64,000 bases of DNA from a virus: the IMG/VR virus record IMGVR_UViG_3300035670_000177, positions 1 through 64,000 of that record. One strand, given 5' to 3'. Positions 29,296 through 36,589 of the stretch are shown in pieces. The position numbers and the translations under genes are program-made. The notes under the pieces are model-generated. The model did not search any database. It saw only the letters and a list, made by a program, of their open reading frames with translations, and was not told where the DNA came from. Within the stretch, counting starts at the first letter, position 1. Each line of letters opens with the position of its first letter.

Positions 29296-29343
29296 GTCTT
29301 ATCTCCGGTTAGGCGAGGCTTTTACGCCCTGTTGTGATTGATT

Positions 29344-29607
29344 CTACAGAGATACAGACAGGTCGTCAAGCATCTTTTTAGCTTTTCTTTTCTCTATTTT
29401 ATGTTTAATCCTAAGTTTTGCTTCTTCTCGCTGTTGTCCTGCAGAAGGTAGCATTAGACGTAATTCTAGAAACTCTGTAGCCTCTTCCTGGGTCATCCAA
29501 AGAATACCAGCATATTGGAGATGTGGATTGTGTGGCGCTTGATTCATTCGAGATTCAGCTAGAGCGCCTAACTCATTCATCCGTGCGATGATTTCTTGTT
29601 CTGTCAT
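29344..29607 (-). CDS. Hypothetical helical protein, 87 aa
   Basis: Helical with a basic C-terminal helix (LRIKHKIEKRKAKKMLDDL). Overlap-free junction with the upstream gene. Not recognised. Confidence 0.65.
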   Translation of the reverse strand: MTEQEIIARMNELGALAESRMNQAPHNPHLQYAGILWMTQEEATEFLELRLMLPSAGQQREEAKLRIKHKIEKRKAKKMLDDLSVSL

Positions 29608-29610
29608 TTC

Positions 29611-29805
29611 TCAATCTCCATAAAACCCGCTGCAGTCGCAATTCACATTGCTACTCGGCTGTTTCCTTGATTCCCAAACGTCATCACTATTAAGCTTAGA
29701 AAAGCCATATTCCGTATCAACTACATCGTAACCATCCCCACACCACTTATACAAACGTTCTGTCTTCCTGTCATATTTATAGCATGAATCACTGTTTGGA
29801 TGCAT
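29611..29805 (-). CDS. Hypothetical protein, 64 aa
   Basis: Tyr- and Asp-rich small protein with a Cys pair near the end (NCDCSG). Not recogn­ised. Confidence 0.6.
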   Translation of the reverse strand: MHPNSDSCYKYDRKTERLYKWCGDGYDVVDTEYGFSKLNSDDVWESRKQPSSNVNCDCSGFYGD

Positions 29806-29820
29806 TGTACCAATGCGGTA

Positions 29821-29919
29821 TCAAACAGTATTGCTTTCAATGTAAGAGACTGTTAATAGAATGTAGTTGTACTGATCGATAAATAAACGGTATTGATCTT
29901 GCTCTTTGATACTATTCAT
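29821..29919 (-). CDS. Micro-ORF, 32 aa
   Basis: ATG 29917-29919 overlaps the stop of the preceding gene (ATGA-like). It fills the gap between two larger genes. Confidence 0.35.
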   Translation of the reverse strand: MNSIKEQDQYRLFIDQYNYILLTVSYIESNTV

Positions 29920-30149
29920 TCTTCTACCCCTATACCTAAAGACCGTAAAACTTCGACGACTTCTTGTCTGTAGTAAGGGAACAGGAATGGTAGCTTAACT
30001 TTGACAGATTTTCTAGAGGATACCCAAGCTTCATATGCTTTTTGCGTACTATAAAATTTATATGAGCCATCTTCAAGTAACTTAAGATTAAAAACTCCTT
30101 CTCCTTTTGCCCACTCTTCAAAAGAGTTCTTGATTGCATCTTCCATCAC
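29916..30149 (-). CDS. Hypothetical protein, 77 aa
   Basis: αβ protein (SYKFYSTQKAYEAWVSSRKS). ATG after GGAGGCGTTGTG, within the 3' end of the upstream gene. Not recognised. Confidence 0.65.
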   Translation of the reverse strand: MMEDAIKNSFEEWAKGEGVFNLKLLEDGSYKFYSTQKAYEAWVSSRKSVKVKLPFLFPYYRQEVVEVLRSLGIGVEE

Positions 30150-30331
30150 AACGCCTCCACATAATTACGTTTAAAACCCCTCACAACATTATTCTTACGC
30201 TTATTTGTCTTTTGTTTATATATGATGTCTCTTTCATATTCGTGGTTACACGAATTACTAGAAGGCCGAATAGCTTCAAAAGAGATGTGTGTTTCATTCA
30301 TGTTGTGAAGCATTGCGTAGTTGATTTTCAT
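30146..30331 (-). CDS. Hypothetical protein, 61 aa
   Basis: Small basic protein with a C-terminal KQKTNKRKNNVVRGFKR stretch. It overlaps the next gene by ATGA-type contact. Not recognised. Confidence 0.6.
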   Translation of the reverse strand: MKINYAMLHNMNETHISFEAIRPSSNSCNHEYERDIIYKQKTNKRKNNVVRGFKRNYVEAL

Positions 30332-30550
30332 TTAGCTGTCCTTGTTCATCCAATTTGCAATAGCTTCGATCCAACCAGCATTATGCATTCCATAAGAAAA
30401 CATACCAAACCCGATACCTACAAATGGTGCACAAGCAATAGCCCATGCACTGCCCAACAGCATGAAGAACATACTTGAGGATAAAACAAGAATCAATGCA
30501 GGAATAACTAGCCACTTAGTTTTTGATTTCATTTCAATTCTCCACAACAC
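30332..30550 (-). CDS. Membrane protein, 72 aa
   Basis: Two hydrophobic segments (about residues 11-33 and 35-58) and short soluble ends. Likely inner-membrane. Function unknown. Confidence 0.65.
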   Translation of the reverse strand: MLWRIEMKSKTKWLVIPALILVLSSSMFFMLLGSAWAIACAPFVGIGFGMFSYGMHNAGWIEAIANWMNKDS

Positions 30551-30680
30551 TAAGGCTTCTCATATAAAGAAAGGCTTCTTGATAAGAGTCAAACCATTCA
30601 ATCCCGGCGTACAACCAACCTGCGGGGGTCATAACCCAATCTTTAACGATCCAAAAGCCATCTTCCTCAACGATTTCCAT
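30534..30680 (-). CDS. Hypothetical protein, 48 aa
   Basis: The ATG at 30678-30680 after GAGGCTTCAG is preferred over a TTG/ATG further up. Trp-rich (GFWIVKDWVMTPAGWLYAG). Not recognised. Confidence 0.55.
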   Translation of the reverse strand: MEIVEEDGFWIVKDWVMTPAGWLYAGIEWFDSYQEAFLYMRSLSVVEN

Positions 30681-30816
30681 CTGAAGCCTCACCATTAATT
30701 TTAGATTGCCACACACCATTTTCCCGCCAAAGCTTGTAGCTCTGTTTTATGCTGGCAGCTAAGGCTTCCCTCTGCCAAGTTTGAATGCTTTGTAGAGCTT
30801 TGTCAAGACTTTTCAT
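30667..30816 (-). CDS. Small hypothetical protein, 49 aa
   Basis: ATG 30814-30816 to TGA 30667-30669, overlapping the next start. Helical (MKSLDKALQSIQTWQREALA). Not recognised. Confidence 0.55.
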   Translation of the reverse strand: MKSLDKALQSIQTWQREALAASIKQSYKLWRENGVWQSKINGEASDGNR

Positions 30817-30828
30817 GATCATTTATCC

Positions 30829-31065
30829 TTAAGGAAGCAATGCGTGGCATTCGCCAGTTTGGATGTAGACAGCACGTTGCTGGAATGTAAAAGTGTGGTC
30901 CCATTCACCAGCTTCAATGTCGTCCATCCGTTTTAGCGTTGATTCAACATAACTATTAATATCATTCACCTTAACATCTCCACTGATAGCTTCATCAATG
31001 CATGCTTGAGTATTATCAAGGAACCATTGACGCGTTTGCATAATAGTTTCTTTTGTGATGTTCAT
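30829..31065 (-). CDS. Conserved small phage protein, 78 aa
   Basis: Helical, with RQWFLDNTQACIDEAISG and a C-terminal YIQTGECHALLP. The character is that of a recurrent short phage family, but I cannot name it. ATG after AAAAGGAATTCACT. Confidence 0.65.
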   Translation of the reverse strand: MNITKETIMQTRQWFLDNTQACIDEAISGDVKVNDINSYVESTLKRMDDIEAGEWDHTFTFQQRAVYIQTGECHALLP

Positions 31066-31077
31066 AGTGAATTCCTT

Positions 31078-31698
31078 TTAAAAGACTAATTTTGCTGCTG
31101 TTAGGGCTATTGTGCTGCAAACCACGAAGTATGTAAATTGATGATTATTAATCCAATCTGCCACTTTCGATAGGCTCAGACTATTACTAGGCTTTTTAAC
31201 GTCTTTAAAACGATTTCCCTCTATAGCAGTACGTTTGCTTGTCTTAGAGCTTTTCTCGCTTTTTACGTGTGTTTTTCCCAAAGAAATAGCTTCTTCGTCT
31301 TCGATTTCAAAGGGAGCACGTACAGATTTTGCTTTAGCTAACAGAATTTCAGCTTTAGCTCGTTTAGAGCTAATCACAGAGAGAAGCATAGAATACTCAT
31401 CAATGTCGATGTTTCCTTTTTGATATTCAGCTACCAATTCTTTCATTTGATTTGTAAGCGTAGTGACACGCTTAGCTTGTGGAAGAATCCGATCTTGAAT
31501 GCTGACAGATGGTTTCTTTTTAGGCTTACGAGCTTCAATAGTTTCATCACTGAAAGCACCAACACGAGCACGGCCTTGTTTGTCGAATGTAGCGATGTCA
31601 ACAGATTTATCACCACGATATTGACCATTACCACCTGACCATTGATTGTGGTCGCTGGCTGCATCAATCCACGAAGGCTGAATGTACATGCGGGTCAT
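31078..31698 (-). CDS. Putative tail-anchored membrane protein, 206 aa
   Basis: Mostly polar and basic, with a helical middle (NQMKELVAEYQKGNIDIDEY) and one hydrophobic segment at the extreme C-terminus (FVVCSTIALTAAKLVF). The N-terminus is likely cytoplasmic. It starts after TTTGGAGGTTTATC, directly behind a hairpin-nested promoter. Not recognised. Confidence 0.65.
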   Translation of the reverse strand: MTRMYIQPSWIDAASDHNQWSGGNGQYRGDKSVDIATFDKQGRARVGAFSDETIEARKPKKKPSVSIQDRILPQAKRVTTLTNQMKELVAEYQKGNIDIDEYSMLLSVISSKRAKAEILLAKAKSVRAPFEIEDEEAISLGKTHVKSEKSSKTSKRTAIEGNRFKDVKKPSNSLSLSKVADWINNHQFTYFVVCSTIALTAAKLVF

Positions 31699-31708
31699 GA
31701 TAAACCTC

Positions 31709-31748
31709 CAAAAACAAGAAAACCCTAAGACTTGTGATCATCTTAGGG
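31709..31748 (-). terminator. Terminator hairpin containing a promoter -10
   Basis: Minus strand CCCTAAGA (31748-31741), 10-base loop, TCTTAGGG (31730-31723), then TTTTCTTGTTTTT. It should end transcripts of the gene at 31765, while the -10 TAAGAT of the next promoter overlaps its 5' arm. Confidence 0.75.
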
Positions 31749-31768
31749 CTTCATAAGATTTGTGTCAA
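31740..31768 (-). promoter_or_regulatory. sigma70-type promoter nested in a terminator
   Basis: TTGACA (31768-31763), 17-base spacer, TAAGAT (31745-31740). Transcripts would start near 31733, in the hairpin loop, so they lack the 5' arm. Confidence 0.75.
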
Positions 31769-32082
31769 CCTTTATTTTGTTCTGGGTAGATACAAATCGA
31801 GAAGATTTTACCCAAACCGGCAGACCATGCATATTCAATGCGAAGGTAGCTCATACCACCAAGCTCAACAGGATAGAAGTCAAAATGACTGTAAACACCA
31901 CGACCAGCTTTCAGCATCTCTTGTGACAAGGAAGCATGGCAACGTTTCACACCATCCTCTTCCCATTCTTTGACCATCATGCCAGTTTCTTTTGCAACTT
32001 CAAGAAAGCGAGTAAGCCGTTTTTCGTAGGAGTTAACAGGGTTTTTGCTGTAGATGATCTGTGCAGTAGAGAAGTTGCGCAT
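31765..32082 (-). CDS. Hypothetical protein, 105 aa
   Basis: αβ protein with YAWSAGLGKIFSICIYPEQN at the end. Its own promoter (32139-32167) and terminator flank it. Not recognised. Confidence 0.7.
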   Translation of the reverse strand: MRNFSTAQIIYSKNPVNSYEKRLTRFLEVAKETGMMVKEWEEDGVKRCHASLSQEMLKAGRGVYSHFDFYPVELGGMSYLRIEYAWSAGLGKIFSICIYPEQNKG

Positions 32083-32138
32083 GATTTCGACTCCGTTGAT
32101 TTGCTTTGATTCTTGGATGTTTGATCCGGTATGTGCTA

Positions 32139-32167
32139 ATCTTAGCCGGTCTTCATAGTCGTGTCAA
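32139..32167 (-). promoter_or_regulatory. sigma70-type promoter, leftward
   Basis: TTGACA (32167-32162), 17-base spacer, TAAGAT (32144-32139), the -10 lying within the small palindrome GCTAAGATTAGC. Confidence 0.7.
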
Positions 32168-32186
32168 CATATGTTTCCAGTAAATA

Positions 32187-32405
32187 TTACGAATTACTGC
32201 TACAAAACTCTATACCAAGGTGCGTAACAGATAAATTACCATTTGTCAACCTTACTTTGAATTCGTTGTTATGATTTGGTCTGCTTTCAATTTTTGACGT
32301 AAGCAGAGCAGCCAAAGGCTCATCTACGACTTCTCCGAAATGCTCCTCAAGGAATTCAGAAATCACCACCTTAAAATAGTAACGCCTCTTCATATCTTGA
32401 TTCAT
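32187..32405 (-). CDS. Hypothetical protein, 72 aa
   Basis: Helical N-terminus (YYFKVVISEFLEEHFGEVVD) and β C-terminus. Its ATG overlaps the upstream gene's stop. Not recognised. Confidence 0.65.
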   Translation of the reverse strand: MNQDMKRRYYFKVVISEFLEEHFGEVVDEPLAALLTSKIESRPNHNNEFKVRLTNGNLSVTHLGIEFCSSNS

Positions 32406-32713
32406 TTAAATACTTCCACATACATCTGAGATTCTTTATCAAATGTCCAGCTTCTACCTAGCACTGTATAATCCGCTTTATCGTCTGCGAAAGCTTTAGC
32501 ACCAACGCCACAAGCTTTACGAAGCTCTAGTATTTCAGACGAGGCGTAGCGACCAGAGAGGCTTGCCCTCTCGACCTCTTGAGCACACACATTGAAATAG
32601 CTATTAAACAAAGCCTCCTTTTGTTTTGTATGTGCTGTGTACCGGTCGTATGTTCCGAAGGCTGTAAACGAAGTGGCAGCCAACAGTGCTGAGATTGATA
32701 GGAGTTTATTCAA
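32402..32713 (-). CDS. Exported or membrane-anchored protein, 103 aa
   Basis: N-terminal hydrophobic segment MNKLLSISALLAATSFTAFG looks like a signal peptide or anchor. Two Cys in the mature part (CAQE, CGVG). Overlaps both neighbours by 4 bases. Not recognised. Confidence 0.65.
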   Translation of the reverse strand: MNKLLSISALLAATSFTAFGTYDRYTAHTKQKEALFNSYFNVCAQEVERASLSGRYASSEILELRKACGVGAKAFADDKADYTVLGRSWTFDKESQMYVEVFK

Positions 32714-32934
32714 TTGAGGGCCTCCTTGATATTACTAATAAAGTTAGACTTCTCTTCCGGCGTCAGATCACAAGAAAGTTCTTCAACCAAAGTCATGACA
32801 AGCCATTGGGTAAACTCCACTTCTGCAATAATCCCATCTGCAATTCGTACAGCCTCTACGAAACTGACTTGATCCATATCAGACAAGGCAAAAGCCAGAT
32901 CATTAACAGAAACTTCTACATTAAAACGTGGCAT
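32710..32934 (-). CDS. Hypothetical protein, 74 aa
   Basis: Acidic helical protein (LAFALSDMDQVSFVEAVR). Not recognised. Confidence 0.65.
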   Translation of the reverse strand: MPRFNVEVSVNDLAFALSDMDQVSFVEAVRIADGIIAEVEFTQWLVMTLVEELSCDLTPEEKSNFISNIKEALN

Positions 32935-33272
32935 TATTTCTTCTCCTTTTTAATAGTTTCTTGCAATTGTTCTGCTTCTTTTTGCAATTCTGCCAGCTTA
33001 GCCATTACATTGTCAAGCTGCTCTTCAGCCTTTGATTTTTCTTTAAAAACTTCGGCCTCAAGAATGTACTGAATTCCATAGTAATTGATGTTACTGATCC
33101 CTGAAAATTTTTCAATATATTTATTGTAAATTTCTTGTTTGGGGTCTAGTAAAGCTTTCAATTCTTTATATAAATCTGTTGTAACATCACCATTAGTTTT
33201 AGAAATTACAGCATACAAACGAAGTGCTTCACGGGCACTCACAGAAAAACTTACGATATCTTCTTTCTTCAT
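32934..33272 (-). CDS. Coiled-coil protein, 112 aa
   Basis: The C-terminal third (about residues 73-112, KEKSKAEEQLDNVMAKLAEL) is a strong coiled coil with a Lys-rich end. The ATG follows TAGGAGATATAAG. Not recognised. Confidence 0.65.
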   Translation of the reverse strand: MKKEDIVSFSVSAREALRLYAVISKTNGDVTTDLYKELKALLDPKQEIYNKYIEKFSGISNINYYGIQYILEAEVFKEKSKAEEQLDNVMAKLAELQKEAEQLQETIKKEKK

Positions 33273-33292
33273 CTTATATCTCCTAATTTAAA

Positions 33293-33529
33293 TTAATTTA
33301 GCCTTTCAGACTGCTTGCCAGCAAACTTGTCTGTGCAAACATTGTACACAGCTTCAATCTCTTTTGCAAGCTCTATTTCATCTGATTGACTGATTGTTCT
33401 GTCAATCGAATAGGCTTCTGTGAGGCTCAAGCTTCTTTGGTAAGCAGCATACAGAAACTCATGTGAGCTTTGTTTGAGCATCAATCCATAGCTGTTACGG
33501 ATGTAGGCTATTTTCTCTGAGGTTGTCAT
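33293..33529 (-). CDS. Hypothetical protein, 78 aa
   Basis: Helical, one Cys. ATG after TGGAGAGACACA. Not recognised. Confidence 0.65.
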   Translation of the reverse strand: MTTSEKIAYIRNSYGLMLKQSSHEFLYAAYQRSLSLTEAYSIDRTISQSDEIELAKEIEAVYNVCTDKFAGKQSERLN

Positions 33530-33542
33530 TGTGTCTCTCCAA

Positions 33543-33746
33543 TCAACACTGGACGCTTTCAGGCGTGATACCGAAGTTCTGAATCACATAATCTATACCA
33601 GACCCCTTAGCAACGTCAAGAACCATTGTAGCAGGTTCATCGTAAGGGTACACAGTGGATGGGAGGTCCGTATAGATAAGCACCCTATCAGTCCCGCATT
33701 GACGTTCAATAACCAAGATTCGATTTACACTAAAAGACAGGTTCAT
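33543..33746 (-). CDS. Hypothetical protein, 67 aa
   Basis: β-rich (MNLSFSVNRILVIERQCG) with a helical end. ATG after TGAGGAGTAGTAG. Not recognised. Confidence 0.65.
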   Translation of the reverse strand: MNLSFSVNRILVIERQCGTDRVLIYTDLPSTVYPYDEPATMVLDVAKGSGIDYVIQNFGITPESVQC

Positions 33747-33749
33747 CTA

Positions 33750-33968
33750 CTACTCCTCAATAAGCTTCTCAAGAATCACACGGCTACTATCGCTCAATCC
33801 TTTGTCGTTGTCAAGGATGTGCTGCACTAAAAGCTTTTGACCTTCGTGGGCTTTGATGCCTAGCGTCTGAGCTGCCTGAAAAGCGTTGTCAGCAAGCATC
33901 CATTTGTCTTCAATCAACACCTTTTGACGCCCCGAAGGAAGACTTAGCCACCACTCGTTGAAATTCAT
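33750..33968 (-). CDS. Hypothetical protein, 72 aa
   Basis: The start NFNEWWLSLPSGRQKVLIED resembles a small phage family with a W-W-x-x-x-P opening; role unknown. ATGA overlap with the upstream gene. Confidence 0.65.
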   Translation of the reverse strand: MNFNEWWLSLPSGRQKVLIEDKWMLADNAFQAAQTLGIKAHEGQKLLVQHILDNDKGLSDSSRVILEKLIEE

Positions 33969-34213
33969 TTCAAATCCTCTTTGTTTACATACACTTTAAC
34001 CCAAGACTGTTCTCCGTTGGCGACAGCCAACATCCCAGACGCATAAAGCTTCCCTGATGGTGTTACGTAGCCGTATAGGGCGTACTCCTTATCGGTCTCA
34101 TCAAACAGAAGACGAAGTTCGTTAGCCATTTCTTGTCGAACCGGACGACCTTCTGCTGCATCCCGTTCAAAGGCAGCAATAGCCATGTTCAGAATTGCAC
34201 GTACATTACTCAT
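33965..34213 (-). CDS. Hypothetical protein, 82 aa
   Basis: αβ protein. Starts just after the gene at 34217, with GAGGAATAAGAG before the ATG. Not recognised. Confidence 0.65.
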   Translation of the reverse strand: MSNVRAILNMAIAAFERDAAEGRPVRQEMANELRLLFDETDKEYALYGYVTPSGKLYASGMLAVANGEQSWVKVYVNKEDLK

Positions 34214-34216
34214 CTC

Positions 34217-34522
34217 TTATTCCTCAAATTCAATGTCAACAGATCCGCATTTCACATGGCGCAGATTGTTAAGGTTCACATTAACCCATTTTTCGTTTGT
34301 TACGTCAACCATTGTGTAAAGATTTGGTTTGTGAGCCACTGTGTTTGCTTGAGCCTTAGAGGCATGACCAGCAGCAAACATATTGTGTTGCATGTGTTTA
34401 CCAGTACAAGCGCGGACTTCTCCGTTGGATTTCACCCATTCAATGCTGTAGAAGCGACCAGCAAAGCTGTCCAACAGTTCACGTTTAGCTTGAATCGACA
34501 TTTTGTATTTCATGATGTTCAT
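34217..34522 (-). CDS. Conserved hypothetical protein, 101 aa
   Basis: Basic β-rich protein: RFYSIEWVKSNGEVRACTGK suggests a small family with an FxxxxxxKxxGExRxxxxR pattern seen in other phages. Driven by the promoter at 34549-34577. ATG after ACTGGAGATGAAC. Confidence 0.7.
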   Translation of the reverse strand: MNIMKYKMSIQAKRELLDSFAGRFYSIEWVKSNGEVRACTGKHMQHNMFAAGHASKAQANTVAHKPNLYTMVDVTNEKWVNVNLNNLRHVKCGSVDIEFEE

Positions 34523-34548
34523 CTCCAGTGATTTGCTTTGTAAAACGA

Positions 34549-34577
34549 ATCATAGCTCCATCAGCACGCTGTGTCAA
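34549..34577 (-). promoter_or_regulatory. sigma70-type promoter, leftward
   Basis: TTGACA (34577-34572), 17-base spacer, TATGAT (34554-34549). Confidence 0.75.
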
Positions 34578-34587
34578 CACATTTTTC

Positions 34588-34624
34588 AAAAATAAAAATA
34601 GGGGAGGGCTATCGCCCAGTCCCC
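34588..34624 (-). terminator. Intrinsic terminator
   Basis: Minus strand GGGGACTGGGC-GATA-GCCCTCCCC (34624-34601) followed by TATTTTTATTTTT. Ends the operon whose last gene is at 34626. Confidence 0.85.
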
Positions 34625-34625
34625 A

Positions 34626-34877
34626 TTATTCCAATTCATCAAAAATTCCAGCTTCTACCAACGTTTTGTGAATATTGTGTAATGCTATCCAATACTCCTT
34701 TGTGTCTTGATTGCTGTGTTCGGGGATGTCAGACCACAAATGAAGCTGCTGAGAGTAAGCCACAAGACCAAGGCTTAGACCATACTGCTGATCTTGAATG
34801 GCAGTAATAATATTTTCGTTTGTCTCCCCTTCAAGCATTTGTTCTAGGATTTGTAAAGCTTTTTCTTTGTTATACAT
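34626..34877 (-). CDS. Hypothetical protein, 83 aa
   Basis: Start at 34875-34877, overlapping the upstream stop. Helical and acidic. Not recognised. Confidence 0.65.
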   Translation of the reverse strand: MYNKEKALQILEQMLEGETNENIITAIQDQQYGLSLGLVAYSQQLHLWSDIPEHSNQDTKEYWIALHNIHKTLVEAGIFDELE

Positions 34878-35131
34878 TACCAATCCTTTTCAAATGTAAA
34901 TGTTTCATTTGTGAATCGACGTAATACATCAGTACACATCTTAAAACGGTCGTGGTAAACAAGGCCCAGTGTTTTACATTTCAATGCCGTCTGCCGGTAT
35001 TTGTTTGCTCTTTCACGATTAAATTTATTGTTCACTCTTGAGGTTGCAAGTTCTGCAAACAACATCAAACGATCAAACTTGTCCAACCAATTCTCAAGAA
35101 CTCGTTTTGCTTCCTGTTCATGCCACATCAT
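34877..35131 (-). CDS. Hypothetical protein, 84 aa
   Basis: Start 35129-35131 after TTGGAGAATGATT. Helical, Arg-rich middle (NKFNRERANKYRQTALKCK). Not recognised. Confidence 0.65.
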   Translation of the reverse strand: MMWHEQEAKRVLENWLDKFDRLMLFAELATSRVNNKFNRERANKYRQTALKCKTLGLVYHDRFKMCTDVLRRFTNETFTFEKDW

Positions 35132-35133
35132 AA

Positions 35134-35508
35134 TCATTCTCCAATAGTTACTTGAACACTTGTAATAAATGCTGTTTCAGCGATTGCCAGTCTACAGCTC
35201 GGACAAGGCCAAGCATCCATCTTCTGTCCCTTACTACCTACTCTTGCCACATACAATGTACAATCTTTAGGGTTCATTTTAGCAGCTTTAATAATAGATG
35301 CAAGCTCACTATGGAGGTAACAGCGTTCTGGATCAAAACCAGCCTTTACACTGTAATGCTTCTGTAGCGTGTGGCTTTTCTCATACAGATTTTGGCTTTC
35401 ACTAAGGATTTTACCACGTTTAGAAACGATTAGTGAGTACACCCTTGCTCTCCCCTTGATATAGGGAATCGAGCGTGCTTTGTCTGTGCAGAGCTGTATA
35501 AAAGACAT
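35134..35508 (-). CDS. Second cytidine/dCMP deaminase-superfamily protein, 124 aa
   Basis: CYLHSELASIIKAAK gives the HxE active site and WPCPSCRLAI the PCxxC zinc cysteines. The N-terminus YSLIVSKRGKILSESQN fits the first β-hairpin. It is clearly different from the deaminase at 15135: it is shorter and the spacing between motifs differs. The substrate could be a free nucleotide, a base, or nucleic acid. It lies amid unknown small genes. Confidence 0.75.
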   Translation of the reverse strand: MSFIQLCTDKARSIPYIKGRARVYSLIVSKRGKILSESQNLYEKSHTLQKHYSVKAGFDPERCYLHSELASIIKAAKMNPKDCTLYVARVGSKGQKMDAWPCPSCRLAIAETAFITSVQVTIGE

Positions 35509-35810
35509 TATCCAAATTTCTCTTTCAGTCTTTCATATTCTTTTCGCTCCCTAGCCTCTTGTTTCTCTTTCTTGACTTTTGCTTCTGCTTTTTCTCTGGT
35601 TTCTTTCTTCAGTCGCTTTTGGTATTCTTGTTCTGTCTCTTCTCTTTGAATAATAATGCGAGCGCAGATATTGCTGTAACCAGAATCGATATCTAAATCA
35701 GCGTCACCATATTCCGCAATAAGCTTATCTAGCTGTTCTCTCATTTCAAACAAACTGCTCGAATAAACTAATTCATCTACATCTTTAAAGTCTTCTACCA
35801 TCTTTTTCAT
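35508..35810 (-). CDS. Charged coiled-coil protein, 100 aa
   Basis: C-terminal half is an almost uninterrupted K/E/R helix (about residues 58-100), the N-terminal half acidic. Not recognised. Confidence 0.65.
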   Translation of the reverse strand: MKKMVEDFKDVDELVYSSSLFEMREQLDKLIAEYGDADLDIDSGYSNICARIIIQREETEQEYQKRLKKETREKAEAKVKKEKQEARERKEYERLKEKFG

Positions 35811-35823
35811 AGTATTTCTCCTT

Positions 35824-36024
35824 TTAATCCCACTTCATAATTTCATCAATAACAGCAGGTGATAAATAATCATCATAATCTTGATCTTCTACGGGCGAGA
35901 TTGAAACAACTCCGACGCCTTGAGCCATCCAAGAAATAACTTGAAGGCCTGTATCATTCAAGTATTGGACGGCTTCTTTCAAGTTATTAAGCGCAATCAA
36001 TTGATCTTCAGTATAACGACTCAT
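35824..36024 (-). CDS. Hypothetical protein, 66 aa
   Basis: αβ protein, ATG after GGGAGAGATATT. Not recognised. Confidence 0.65.
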   Translation of the reverse strand: MSRYTEDQLIALNNLKEAVQYLNDTGLQVISWMAQGVGVVSISPVEDQDYDDYLSPAVIDEIMKWD

Positions 36025-36036
36025 AATATCTCTCCC

Positions 36037-36240
36037 TTACAAATTAAATTCTTTCGCTGCTCTTAATAACAAACACCCTAATGCACGAGACTGCATCAAA
36101 TAACCCTTCTCATTCCTAACACAAGCTTCAGACGAATAAAGCCTCCATGCTTGTGTATTATCACATTTATGCAATACAAATCCTGCTTCAATGAGGGATT
36201 GTTTGATTGTTGAGGCATAAGTGCGCATAATTAATCCCAA
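36037..36240 (-). CDS. Hypothetical protein, 67 aa
   Basis: Small, two to three Cys; starts within the 3' end of the upstream gene. Internal ATGs make the true start uncertain. Not recognised. Confidence 0.6.
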   Translation of the reverse strand: MGLIMRTYASTIKQSLIEAGFVLHKCDNTQAWRLYSSEACVRNEKGYLMQSRALGCLLLRAAKEFNL

Positions 36241-36452
36241 ATGCCAAAGGCTTGATACTTAATAGAGTCCACAAAACCACAACCTTGACTCATCTCGCAA
36301 CGAATGTCCATCTTCAACACAACTTCACCATCGTTCTTGTCTACAACATAGACAGTTTCTTGGTCTTGTGATTCATAAATAATAATCCCACGACTTTCAA
36401 ATTTCTTGTAGACAACATTGCCGTCGATAGTAAAGCTAATTTCTACGTTCAT
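36231..36452 (-). CDS. Hypothetical protein, 73 aa
   Basis: Start 36450-36452 after TGGGAGAAAACC is preferred to a longer reading that runs through the promoter. β-rich. Not recognised. Confidence 0.65.
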   Translation of the reverse strand: MNVEISFTIDGNVVYKKFESRGIIIYESQDQETVYVVDKNDGEVVLKMDIRCEMSQGCGFVDSIKYQAFGIWD

Positions 36453-36486
36453 GGTTTTCTCCCAGAGCTGCTGTTTTGTTGAGGTA

Positions 36487-36515
36487 ATTATTGCACACAA
36501 AAGAAAGCCCGTCAA
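36487..36515 (-). promoter_or_regulatory. sigma70-type promoter, leftward
   Basis: TTGACG (36515-36510), 17-base spacer, AATAAT (36492-36487). A long dyad AGCCCATT/AATGGGCT (36525-36532 with 36566-36573) lies just upstream, between this promoter and the end of the gene at 36590. Confidence 0.7.
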
Positions 36516-36589
36516 TGGTAGGGAAGCCCATTTAACCACAGAGCTTATTAAAAGATTCTATAGCTAATGGGCTGTTAGATTGACAAAGG

